Positions 54,355 to 64,000 of a stretch of 64,000 nt of DNA are shown piece after piece. The translations under genes were made by a program, and so were the position numbers. Every line of letters starts with the position of its first letter. Position 1 is the stretch's first letter. The notes beneath the pieces are model-generated. The model was given only the letters and a program-made list of their open reading frames with translations, had not been told where the DNA came from and did no database searches. The DNA comes from Hyposmocoma kahamanoa (taxonomy: Eukaryota > Arthropoda > Insecta > Lepidoptera > Cosmopterigidae). The stretch lies in contig NW_020653750.1 of the NCBI RefSeq assembly GCF_003589595.1, forward strand, positions 194,279 through 258,278, read 5' to 3'.

Positions 54355-54485
54355 GATGCGCGCGCGCCTCGCGCCGGCCGACCGGCCGCGCGGGTCGCGT
54401 GGGAGCAGCCGTGATTTGTGTGGCCGTCGCCGGACACGCCCCTTCATTAACATGCTAATGCCGGGATTCTGGATCGGTCTGGACG
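54355..54485. promoter_or_regulatory. GC-rich island
   Basis: GCGCGCGCCTCGCGCCGGCC, GACCGGCCGCGCGGGTCGCG and GGCCGTCGCCGGACACGCCC in AT-rich surroundings. There is an open frame on each strand but no protein similarity. Possible promoter-like or regulatory island. Confidence 0.25.
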
Positions 54486-54687
54486 CACGCTCACTCTATT
54501 TTATTACTAGATTACTACTGCTGTGGTGTACTAATGCTACAAGAGAAAGTGCTGGTGTTGAAAATGGTAGACATTTAACACAATAATTTTAAGCTGATTT
54601 GATGTTTTTACATGAAATCATAAAACTCGATTGTGCTAATTTATGTACACTCCCTAGTTGATTGAGCGCGTCCGTCTTAAGGGTTTT

Positions 54688-54727
54688 CTTTTATGATATA
54701 TATATATATATATATATATCATAAAAG
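54688..54727. repeat. Perfect 40-bp (AT)n palindrome
   Basis: CTTTTATGAT, then an AT run, then ATCATAAAAG: the non-repetitive ends are exact inverses, so the whole is palindromic. A further (TA)n run follows at 54729-54745. Confidence 0.85.
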
Positions 54728-55168
54728 TAATATATATATATATATTCAAATGACAAATTGTTATACAGTCCGCCTGATAGAAAGTGGTAAACCGACGAGT
54801 ACAGAAATATGCGACATTATGGAACTATCATAAAAATCGCAAATGTGCGGCCGTCAGTGGGACATGATGACTTAACATTACTGTGCCTGTGGTTGCACTC
54901 GCTCATTCTCAATACGAAATGTAGCTGTGATGATTTGTGGAAGAAATAGGTAGGCCGGCAATAGCTAGCCAAAGCAAAACTAACCTCAGTAATAGATAGA
55001 TCTACAGTAATAAACTATAGGCCACCGCTATTAATAGATTGTTTACCCTGCTAAATCGTAGAGATAAGGCAATTTGCAATCTGGGCCCCAGATTGTCTTT
55101 GAGAGAGAAATTTAAAGAAATTAACTTCTTACAAATGAAAGAATTTTTTTTTTAATTTCTCTTAACAT

Positions 55169-55466
55169 ATCGAGTTCTTAGGTTTTCGCGATTGTTACAC
55201 ATAGGAAATGAAACTATTTTTCCGGATTTAAATCGCGTATATTTGTTTTTTCAAACAAATCGACGTTTCGGGCCCTTCAGGTCCCATGGTCACGGTTGAC
55301 TGAGGTGGTACAGTCTTCAACCAGTTATGTCTAATATTAATGCAAACCACCCTATTTTTTCACTATAGTTACAATAGTTATTAATTAAATACCTTATTTT
55401 TAATTTTACAAAACAAATATATATTAAAACAAATATATGCGATTTAAATCCGGAAAAATAGTTTCA
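55169..55466. mobile_element. Dispersed 'GGAAATGAAAC' family, complete insertion with 12-bp target duplication
   Basis: TTCTCTTAACAT occurs exactly at both edges (55157-55168 and 55467-55478). The insert starts ATCGAGTTCTTAGGTTTTCG, has GGAAATGAAACTATTTTTCC and GACGTTTCGGGCCCTTCAGG, and ends in inverted orientation CCGGAAAAATAGTTTCATT. The inner arms (GAAACTATTTTTCCGGATTT against AAATCCGGAAAAATAGTTTC) are perfect inverses. A 12-bp duplication is longer than usual for cut-and-paste elements and points to a retroposed or unusual element. Confidence 0.8.
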
Positions 55467-55478
55467 TTCTCTTAACAT

Positions 55479-56689
55479 TTTCATAAATGTTATTTTTCAT
55501 AAAACGCTAATGCGTCAAGGTATATTTATGAAAATGTAATGTGTTATGTTAATGTAAAAATTTTTAAGAAGAGTACTAAATCTTTTATGAACAATAGATA
55601 TAACTAATACAAGGAATAAAATTAAACTGGCTGTTCTTGACAGTCGTCTTCACAAAGTCACAAATTCGTTTAAGGGCGTACGTGAATGTCAAAAATCTAT
55701 GGTAGTGCCCCATTTAGCTCTTTTAGGTTGTCTCGATTTACAATATTTGAAACAAATATTGTGAGTGACTTTGTTTATTTACCTTTTGTAAACAGCAACC
55801 CCTAGAATTTCTTACTTACTATTCTCAGGGGAATCTGTCTTACGAAAGAGTAGGACAGTTTAACCAATGCGACGATTTCAAAATCATTCCGATGTAATGA
55901 ATATACTTATATTTGACTAATCGATTGAAACTTTCTCATTATATTTAGTATACATACGAACTGATACATTTTTGATGTAGTGAAGTGAAGTGTTTCCCCA
56001 GGAAAGTGATTACCAACCAGTAGATATTCGTTGAACTTACATTACTTATTTTCGAATGATAGAAATTGGATGGATGCTAATGATGCTAATAATAGATGAC
56101 AAATACGTGTGGCCGAACGTAGAATCGGTGTATTGGGCGCTCACCGACAATGCTGGTATAATGTGTGCGCACTCGGGAGGTCCGGATCCCAGTGAAACAT
56201 CAGCATTTATTTTAGTTTATTACGCACTCCTAACTGCGGGAAGTAAAAGAGTTACAAAATTGAACTTCCAATAATAGTACATTCCGATTTTTTAATTTTC
56301 AGACAAATTACAATTTGAGAAATAGGTTATGCATTGAGGGTAATTTACATTATAAGGTGAGATTATACATAGGAAATAGAAAACAGTAAATTTTATCTGA
56401 TATATAAATTACTTACGTAGTAAAACATTTAGTCTCTGACTTTATTTTATAGATAATATTTTTTTTTAGACTATTGTTGTTTATGAGTGTCGTAGCTCAG
56501 TAAGGAAGCGCTACGAGTTCGTAGCGCGGTTCTAGCCGTAGCACTTCAGAGAGCTAGACGAAACGAGGGTTAAGAGCACACACATATGGTATGTATATTT
56601 TGCAGTGAATACATGATTCACTGTGAGATTTATGCTTTTTCGCTTAAGCAGTCAGAATACGAGGACAATATTTTTAGCATACCTTATGG
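55479..56689. other. Intergenic stretch
   Basis: No gene. At 56489-56560 the string GTCGTAGCTCAGTAAGGAAG followed by GGTTCTAGCC faintly resembles a tRNA head, but it cannot be folded as a tRNA by eye and is treated as a worn SINE at most. Confidence 0.3.
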
Positions 56690-57190
56690 CCGACGACCGG
56701 TTGGGGTGGCGTCGGCCCTCACCTCCCTCGCTCCCCAAGGATTTGCATAAGCTTTTTGTGTTCGATAATAAAGCGGTGCGTATTTTAATTGGCTGTGATT
56801 AAATCTTAATAAATCGGTTGTTCAGTGTTCCCACACGCGTCCCGCCCGCCCGACACTCGCAATTACGCCGCCAGCCGGTGTAGTAATTTGGATTTGCCCT
56901 CGGGCGAAAACAAGAAATTGCGCTGTTTCAGCAGCACACCTCCCGAACGTTGAACATTTATGCCGCAACAAATTTTCTTCTGATCCCCAATGAGAACATT
57001 TGTGAAGGCGAAGAGTGAGGCTGCGGGGAGTGGGGGACTGTCAAAACGTAAGATATATCCAATTAGTTCCAGTTTTCACCATGTGCAAAGTTAACCCTGT
57101 TGCAGCGCAGCGTCGCGTGCAAGCGGCCGTTGCGAACGCCGCCGAGCACAAACCGCGGTTGCTTGAAATGCACTCTTCAATTATCAATCG
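56690..57190. promoter_or_regulatory. GC-rich region with octamer and homeodomain-like sites
   Basis: GGATTTGCATAAGC (POU octamer ATTTGCAT), CGATAATAAAGCGG (Caudal-like ATAAA), TTTTAATTGGCTGTGATTAA (homeodomain cores), then CACACGCGTCCCGCCCGCCC and ACGCCGCCAGCCGGTGTAG. It has the look of a developmental enhancer; no exon. This is inference only. Confidence 0.3.
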
Positions 57191-57874
57191 TAAATTTCAA
57201 TGCGATTACATTATACATATGACTTATATTTAGCTTATTGCAGGGAGTGTAGGCACTCTTACTGGTATGGTATTACAGACATTTGTATGTTACAATGTTG
57301 CTGGCAATGGAGCTTTGTTTATTCCTATCTCTGTTTAATTGTTTAAATTATTATAAAATATTACGCCAATGCCTTTCAGGGTACATCAATAACAAATCGA
57401 TCAATTCAATGAAGGGGAACTTTTCCTATTATAGTCTCAGTGTAATATAAAGTGGGTACCAGCTAAATGATCAATGGTGGTATGTGAAGAATGGTCGCTA
57501 TCAACTCACCTGCCCTACCCATATCACGGTGAGCCTGTTACATCTAATTACCTCGGTTAGCCAGCGAGTTTATTTCGGCACATAAACTTCCAAACGTAAT
57601 GTTCCTCTTGAGTCTAATGTGTTTGTCTCTTCGTTAAAATGTTAATACTTTTTATGAGTTTCTGAATATGTTTGATATTGTTTGTAGATCATTCATATAC
57701 AGAAGAACCAATGAAAATTGGGAGATAGATATACTACCAAGATCATTTGTGTACTGCTGTGAATTACAGCAAAAAGTGTGGGGTCGAGATAATCTTCTAG
57801 ATTGTGGCAAATATCTGAGATTGAGTTATAGTGGGAAGAATCCTCCGAAACTAATTTATATTGGAATGTGATAT

Positions 57875-58585
57875 ACGCGCAGGCGGCGAGCGTGGCCGCG
57901 GGGCACGCGCCGGCTGCGAGCGGTTTTAATCGGCCGCTGGCGGCGCGCGGGGCGAGGGTTTAACTGCCGGTGAAACACTACTGAAGTAAGCCGCGCCTGC
58001 CCAGGCGCCACCGATCTCCTCCGATTACTCTTTCACGGTGTTGCCGACGTCGAAACCGGGTTTTAGTCTTTTAGTTTCGAGGAATATCATTATGACTTTT
58101 TCCAAAAAATACATAGAGTCATGCAACGTACAAAATGCTTTGAAAAGTTTAATGTTTTGTATATATGCAAGTAATTAGATTCACCTTTGTGATGTCAAGT
58201 ATTAGTCTTCGATTCGGAAGAGTTAAAAACAGTTTGATCGCGAGCCCGTAATAATCGATATTGATATTGAACATTTTGGTAAGGAGTGGTCGCTACAATG
58301 ATCACTCGCATTCTGTAATCGATTAGGTGATTCCCGTGACTAGTTTTTGCGTGTCCGCAGCGTCACGTCTTCATTGGCGACGACGGGGCGGGTACGACGG
58401 TGGATGACAAGGCAAGGTGTCAATCAGTGATCGCTAAAAGTTAGCACCATCATGTAAGCGCCTTTCGATTCTCACGGATCGGCGGCAGCGTCGGCGCCGC
58501 ATGAAGTGATGAACTACGTTCGCTCATTAGGGCTGTAGCCATCACAATCATAGACTCACTAAATTTCTTATGTATTTTTGTCGTC
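57875..58585. promoter_or_regulatory. Two GC-rich islands, candidate regulatory modules
   Basis: 57875-58080: ATATACGCGCAGGCGGCGAG, GGCACGCGCCGGCTGCGAGC, GGCCGCTGGCGGCGCGCGG, TGCCCAGGCGCCACCG. 58320-58585: GTCCGCAGCGTCACGTCTTC, GCGACGACGGGGCGGG, GGATCGGCGGCAGCGTCGGC. No splice-compatible frames. Confidence 0.3.
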
Positions 58586-60959
58586 CTCTATACTTCATAT
58601 AGAGATGCGACTGTGAACGCCTTATGCTTCGAAAAAACCTGAGATATAATTGAATTTAATGCGGATTTTTGTCGTATACTTACATAACGGTTAGCTAGAA
58701 GTTGGAAATGGTATAAGATTATTGCATGAATTAAATTGTACATTTAGTTATTAAATGTGTTGTATGACAGTTTTATGAATTTTATGTTCATTATAGTAGT
58801 TGTAATCGTAGTTGAAATCGAACTTAGGATTTTGAATAGTAGATTTTCTTTAAACTTGCGAGATCTAATAATGGATAGCCCTGTATGTAAAGAATGCTTG
58901 TGGTTTCCGTTTCGGAAGCGCAATGGATGAAACGATTATTCGCTCAGCTGTGAACGAGATCGGCGCTTTTGATCACTTTAGTATGCTAGACTTCTAACAA
59001 GGTGATTAGTGGACAAATTCAATGCCATTTTTTAACAGTTTGTCTATATAGGTATTCTACATTCTTTGGGTTGGTGTGATTATGTATAAATGCTGAAAAC
59101 GTTTTCTATAGATGCAATGAGTAATTTCGATTTTAATTACAGAAATACAAAATAATTCACAAATAACTTACACAAATACAAAATAAAAACATAGGTAAGC
59201 ACCCCAAAAGTACGTTACATACGAGTATAAGGGGGTAAATAAAAAGACTGATGCATGGATGATGGAATGATAGGAGTGGAAATCTCCCCACTAGAAGATA
59301 GGCGTGAAGTTTGTACGTACTTAACAATGAAATGTAGTACTGTCATCAGCGAAGCAGAAATCTAAAAACTAGCTTATCTAGCTTACTTTGGTAAAGCACG
59401 TGAAAATACCATTACGAATATTTGGACAACAACTGTACAGTTCGCCGCTTAAGTGGAGTCGTTATTCCTATAAGTGCCGATCCTATTGTATATTATGTGA
59501 AGGAGGAGTTGCTAGAGTGGAAGGTTGTACAAGTTGTAAAGGCGTAGCCCCGTGACGAGGGCATTGTTCCGTTTTGTGTAATGGTCATCAAGAGTCACGT
59601 CACTTCTGTTCTATTGAAAAGTAGGCCCGATTTAAAATTGCCATTAAACTTTGTATTAAAATTCGTTACATCATGCAATACTCTTAGTCAGCTTTAATTA
59701 TCGCTTTGGAGTAAGAGAAAAATGAGCTTAATAAATCCCTCAAATATTGTACAAGTTGTTTATAAACTCACCGCAAGGTATAGATTGGTAGCTGTGTTTT
59801 GAACATATGAGGCTCTACTAATAAGGAGTGCGTTTACCTTTCAACCTCCACCGGAGCCTCATGTCAGAACTTTCTTATTACAAAAATATTCACTTATTCA
59901 TTCTAATACTGACTTCCTAATATGTAGTTAAGGATAAAGAGCTTTGCAAGGTATTCCATTAGTAAGTAGCTAATTGTCGACTTAATACGGCAAACAGTAT
60001 TAATTTAATGTGCCGTGACAATTTTGACGACGACATCGTAGCCGAAGTAAAATAACGGTCCATAAATTAAAGTAGACTTTACCTTGGGCTTTTCCAAGAT
60101 AGAGCAAAAAAGCGCCACCAGGCATGGCTAAATATAACGATGATAAAATGATTCTCAGATAAAAACTATGGTTTAATATAGTCCGTTAATCCGTGACTTA
60201 CTGGCGTTAAATGCGACCTATTTTACAAGTTGAATGCACTTCGCACGTGCTAACTATTTAGATACCGTGTGGGAAGAAATATATACAATATAAGCAATGA
60301 GTATCAGAATAATTAGTGGGTTTATATTTTTCTTTATTTTTTAGATCATCGAAGTCTTGTCCCATTTATCCCGAATTGGTAAGGATTTCCATGCACAGCA
60401 GTGAGACATATTTTATATGGGTTGATAAATACACAAGTTCTACCGCCATTCAATGTAGGCTTACATGTTGATAACCTCAACATACGCGAACCTACTTGTG
60501 CGTAGGTAGTATGTATTTACTGCATTTCGCAAAGTTGCATTCGCTGTTTCATCCAGCTTTTTACTTGTCAGTGGACTCGTATCTCGAGACGAACAGGTGT
60601 TCACAATGAGCCAACATGGCGTCGTAAGTTTTCCACTTAAAACCCACTTTATATCGCCATAAACATGCACCGATATTGAATTTAATAATTATCTTGTTTT
60701 CGTGCTGTGGAACATTTAATTAATATGCTTGAACTGATACATAGCGTGCCATAAATTTATTATTGCAAGATTTTTCCTGGTCATTCCAAAAGCGTTGGCA
60801 ATATCAAACATCAGCAACGGTCATGATTGTTCAAGTTTGGTACAATATTGCGATTTTCTAAGTTTGGATTTAGTAACAGTGTTATAAATAAAAAAAGATG
60901 ACATGCAGTAAATCGTTACTGGTTAATTAAAACGAAACATGTAATTAATTTCCTATTAC
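58586..60959. other. Intergenic stretch
   Basis: AT-rich, no gene or mobile element recognised on either strand. Confidence 0.35.
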
Positions 60960-61125
60960 AGCAAGTCATCGATCGGTCCGGATCCGATATAGTTGATGAC
61001 GATCGATGTCCGAGCCTCGGATTGTCAGCGGGCACAGCGGCCGACGACGTGGCAGGCGGCAGGTGCGCGCGCACCTGACTCGATTGTTGCATTCCACCGA
61101 CTGCCAGCCAGTGCAGATCGTCAAC
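60960..61125. promoter_or_regulatory. GC-rich island with an 18-bp palindromic E-box pair
   Basis: CAGGTGCGCGCGCACCTG at 61060-61077 is a perfect palindrome of two CAGGTG E-boxes, the type bound by Snail/Scratch-like and other bHLH or zinc-finger factors. It is surrounded by GCGGGCACAGCGGCCGACG and GATCGGTCCGGATCCG. Candidate enhancer. Confidence 0.35.
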
Positions 61126-62339
61126 AGATCCTTTAATCTACATGCCAACCTGTTTGGTCCAAGTTTTTAAAGGTAAAAAATTTAAATGCGTAAATATTCG
61201 AGCTGAAGACTCGAGTCTATTAATTGATGATTGGTCTAATGCAATGATTTTATTTGGTCTAATGGTATTGATTTAATAAAAAAACGAGCATCCTCGAATA
61301 TTAATAACGATTGAAAATATAATTAACAAATTCGCACTGCTTTCTTGCACTCACTTGTATTTACTTCACACGCGTTGTTGACATATGCAAATAACGCATT
61401 TACGATTTGAAGTTGATACGTGCTTCATCGTGACGGATCCGACATCGAGATCTTAGATATACAAAGCAGCGATGGATTCTACGTCGCTTCGTTTTAAAAA
61501 ATAATACATTAATTTTATTAGAATTCGAAATAAACATGGACAGCAAAATTTTTAAACATGGCAATGAATGTTTTACAAATGTTTTTGTACAAATTGGTAT
61601 AAAATTATCAGTAGGCAGAACGAATAAGCCAAGCAGCGTAGTTCCGGAAGACGTCAAATGAATTCCAACTATATTTCCAACACTGCTGTACATGTCAGCG
61701 GTGTTTGATGTGTGCTTGAGGTAAGTTTTTACTTTTGAGGTAACTTTGCCGTTTTTTGTCAGCAAGATTTATCACATAGGATTTATTACAGAAGGATTAT
61801 TTAATACAGCACTCGATATAGGTTTGGATTGATTTGATAAATGTGGAGACCAAGTTGCCGATTTTACATTTCCGTACATTTATTGTTTTTGTGCATCGTC
61901 TATTGCAACACTAACACTATGAATATATGCCTTTTGAGATTAAGCACCGGAAGGCGTCTAAAAACAAAGTTTCGAAAATTAATTACTGTGCTACTAAGAA
62001 TTGCAAACTGCACTGGAATAAAACAGGTACTTTGCAGACAATTAAAGGAGAAGATAGTCGTTTAAAGCGAGAAGACGGTGACTTTGTTGCTGCAACGGGC
62101 GGACGTTCGTGTGCCGTGCTCCGTAAATTTCGAGCTATTTATGCACATAAATGGTTACAATGTTCGCTTCAGATCCGAGGTTTGAGATAACCGAATGCAA
62201 AGGAAAGTTCAAACAATATACTAAACGTCCTGAACCAACGCCAGAACAACTAAGAAGATAGTAATATGACGACGTCAAGAATATAAACACATATGCTATG
62301 GTAAAAAACTTACTAAAAGTTTATAAATTTTTTGACATC
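61126..62339. other. Intergenic stretch
   Basis: No gene recognised. Overlapping plus-strand frames at 61841-62190 contain NYCATKNCKLHWNKTG but have no identifiable domain or splice sites in suitable phase. Confidence 0.3.
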
Positions 62340-62520
62340 CAAATAGAGATTCCATAAAACGTAGGGCGTCGGTACGTAAGTGGCGAGGCAGTGGCACGCA
62401 GGCCGACTCACGTGTTTGACGTTCCCAGGCGATAGCAGCTATCTCTTGCAAACACCTTCTTATTTGATCTATAGCCGCCGCCATGGCCAACACCATACAC
62501 CCACGGAAAACTTCCCTATC
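62340..62520 (-). other. Possible first coding exon of an unidentified minus-strand gene
   Basis: The minus-strand ATG at 62496, and a second in the strong context GCCATGGCGGCGGC at about 62484, open a frame MVLAMAAAIDQIRRCLQEIA then AIAWERQT. It runs into CAAACAC|GTGAGTCGG, a good 5' donor. The frame and donor would suit a short first exon, but the exon phase does not fit the rhomboid exon at 23429 and no partner exon is found. GC-rich patch; low confidence. Confidence 0.2.
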
Positions 62521-63129
62521 GCCTTTATTCTCAAATTCATATGGTGCACATTAATTTTTATAGTCAAGACTAGGGTATTCCACAAGTTACAGTTCTTGGA
62601 CCGACACGCGACCTTATCTACAAACATTTTCATATGAAGTCGCGCGTCATTCATTGTCTGTGTTTACATATCGACAAGTGTTACAGTTAGCAATCGATCG
62701 ACATCTTTTGTAATAGTTTCGATATTATGGTATTTACTAGCGATTCCACATATTTTACAAAAAATAGCAAAACGTATGATCTATGTTTGTTACGATGTTT
62801 GCTATCAAGCTTAATTCATCGGGAGAACGGAAAATGTTTTAATATGTATAATCTAGAATCAACAAATGCCATCGCAACCATTATGAAACGATACCAGCAT
62901 CTTTGCACGACGCAAAGCGCTAAATGAAGATACAATTGCACATTTCTTTAATTATTTTCAAGGCACCTGCTTGCGGTTAAAGCATCTGTAACAGCAGAGG
63001 GTATTCCACTCGCCGCCTTATTTATTGAGCGCTTTACGTTGCGTAGAAACTGTGACATTTACAGATAGATATTCGTGATGTAGAAGTAATGTATGTTGAG
63101 TAGTGAGGTGTGTCGATTAATTCAGGTGC

Positions 63130-63260
63130 AGTTTATTTAGCAGGGTTGCGTGGAACGTGGTGCAAGGCCGCGCAATAGGTCACAAGGCCGGCCCGCTAGC
63201 CGCAGTGCACGCGTCTGGGTTCAAGGTCTGCCGTTTCAGCTGCATACAGGTTTCGCAATG
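63130..63260. promoter_or_regulatory. GC-richer patch
   Basis: GGTTGCGTGGAACGTGGTGC, AAGGCCGGCCCGCTAGCCGC, GTGCACGCGTCTGGGTTC. No coding or repeat assignment; possibly regulatory. Confidence 0.2.
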
Positions 63261-63429
63261 CACAATTTTCATTTGCGTGCCAACTGTATTAATTAACTAG
63301 TCTATCTATTTTCCACCGCACCGCTAATACTGGAATAATATCGACGTATCAGCAGTACATCTAAAGCAGTATCGATAGTGGCAGCAATATCAGTTTCTCG
63401 TGTAGATTGTTACTAGAACAATTTAGTAC

Positions 63430-63545
63430 CTACTGAGTTCTTAAGTTTCGCGATTGTTACACATAGGAAATGAAAGTACAAAAACAACATAGGGGGTTTG
63501 TTTGCAAAAACAAATATACGCGATATAAATCCGAAATTTAGTACC
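63430..63545 (+). repeat. Dispersed repeat (family 'GGAAATGAAAC'), partial copy
   Basis: GAGTTCTTAAGTTTCGCGAT, TGTTACACATAGGAAATGAA, then after an internal gap AAAAACAAATATACGCGATA and TAAATCCGAAATTTAG. The same inverted layout as the copy at 55169, but shorter. Confidence 0.6.
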
Positions 63546-64000
63546 TATTATAGTAACTAAAGAAATTGGTGAAATGAGACATGTTCATTTACCAGGGTTT
63601 TGATTCGAAATGATCATTGTTGTATTAAAATGCAGAACCAGGAATGTTTCATGTCTGTTCGGGTACCAATTCTAAGTGTGAATATAGCTAAAAGCATTGT
63701 CAGTCGGTTATGCGCTTTCCGTCACACCTATATTGGTCTATTTGCGCTTCGTCGCGACGCCCGTCGGCCTTCTTAACCCTCCTTCGCTTTTAAAACTTTC
63801 ACAGTGCATTCTTGTTATAAATAAACTCACATGTGATCATACTGTAAAAAGTGCTTTTATTACTTGAAAATCATAAAAATAATACAAAGTACATGTAACA
63901 AATTATGTAGGTACATGTGAAATTTGGTAACTGTGCCATTTAAGCAAAAAGTTACCCACTAATTTCCTTTGTAGTTTTTTTAAACCACTACCCTGAAAAA
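63546..64000. other. Right-edge stretch
   Basis: AT-rich; a small GC patch at 63750-63775 (TTCGTCGCGACGCCCGTCGG) contains the palindrome CGTCGCGACG. Nothing else recognised. Confidence 0.3.

Noticed and set aside
56489..56560. tRNA-like string GTAGCTCAGT
   Set aside because: A cloverleaf could not be formed by eye and the B box is poor.

Overview
The window looks like insect nuclear DNA, most likely from a moth or butterfly. It is AT-rich and intron-split, with GT-AG splice sites. It is crowded with tRNA-derived SINEs, small inverted-repeat elements, Tc1/mariner-type and piggyBac transposons, and LINE tails of kinds I associate with Lepidoptera. That taxonomic call is an inference from repeat style and from the animal genes found.

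Three host genes are supported. (1) At the left edge, on the minus strand, are the first two coding exons of a THAP zinc-finger protein (450 down to 1, running off the window). (2) On the plus strand are the last five exons of PGS1, the mitochondrial phosphatidylglycerophosphate synthase that makes the cardiolipin precursor (1542-12455). Its last intron is 9.2 kb long and is a pile of nested transposons. The N-terminal half is not visible, so the THAP gene probably lies antisense inside an upstream PGS1 intron. (3) On the minus strand is a complete-looking five-exon rhomboid intramembrane serine protease of the Rho/Stet/RHBDL type (23429 down to 19325). It carries the HxxxxHxxxN motif, the GASG serine and the catalytic histidine.

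The nested intron can be read as layers. A tRNA-type SINE was hit by a 6.3-kb element with roughly 450-bp terminal inverted repeats (3536-9823, AAAACT duplication). That element then received a Tc1-like DD34E transposon with an intact 341-codon transposase (4796-6340) and a DD41D transposon with very long inverted repeats (6358-9342). The same SINE was hit again by an element with a perfect 8-bp duplication (9899-11486), which contains a dead LINE fragment. A small inverted-repeat element (11945-12311) ends about 18 bp before the last PGS1 exon. Between PGS1 and rhomboid lie a frameshifted piggyBac-like element (13668-16049), another inverted-repeat element and a second LINE tail.

From about 23.5 kb to the right end I see no convincing protein-coding gene. 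This ~40-kb stretch lies upstream of the rhomboid gene. It is AT-rich background broken by repeats and by short GC-rich islands containing E-boxes and octamer-like motifs. That would fit the regulatory neighbourhood of a developmentally controlled gene, but the sequence alone does not prove it. Notable repeat structures there are a duplicated ~680-bp block carrying 18-bp arrays of a 12-bp ACGCGT-centred palindrome (42.2-44.2 kb), adjacent perfect hairpins at 34.7 kb, a pair of inverted-repeat elements in opposite orientation (31.5 and 35.5 kb), a twice-present ~650-bp block (33.4 and 38.4 kb), and tandem plus inverted SINE copies at 53 kb.
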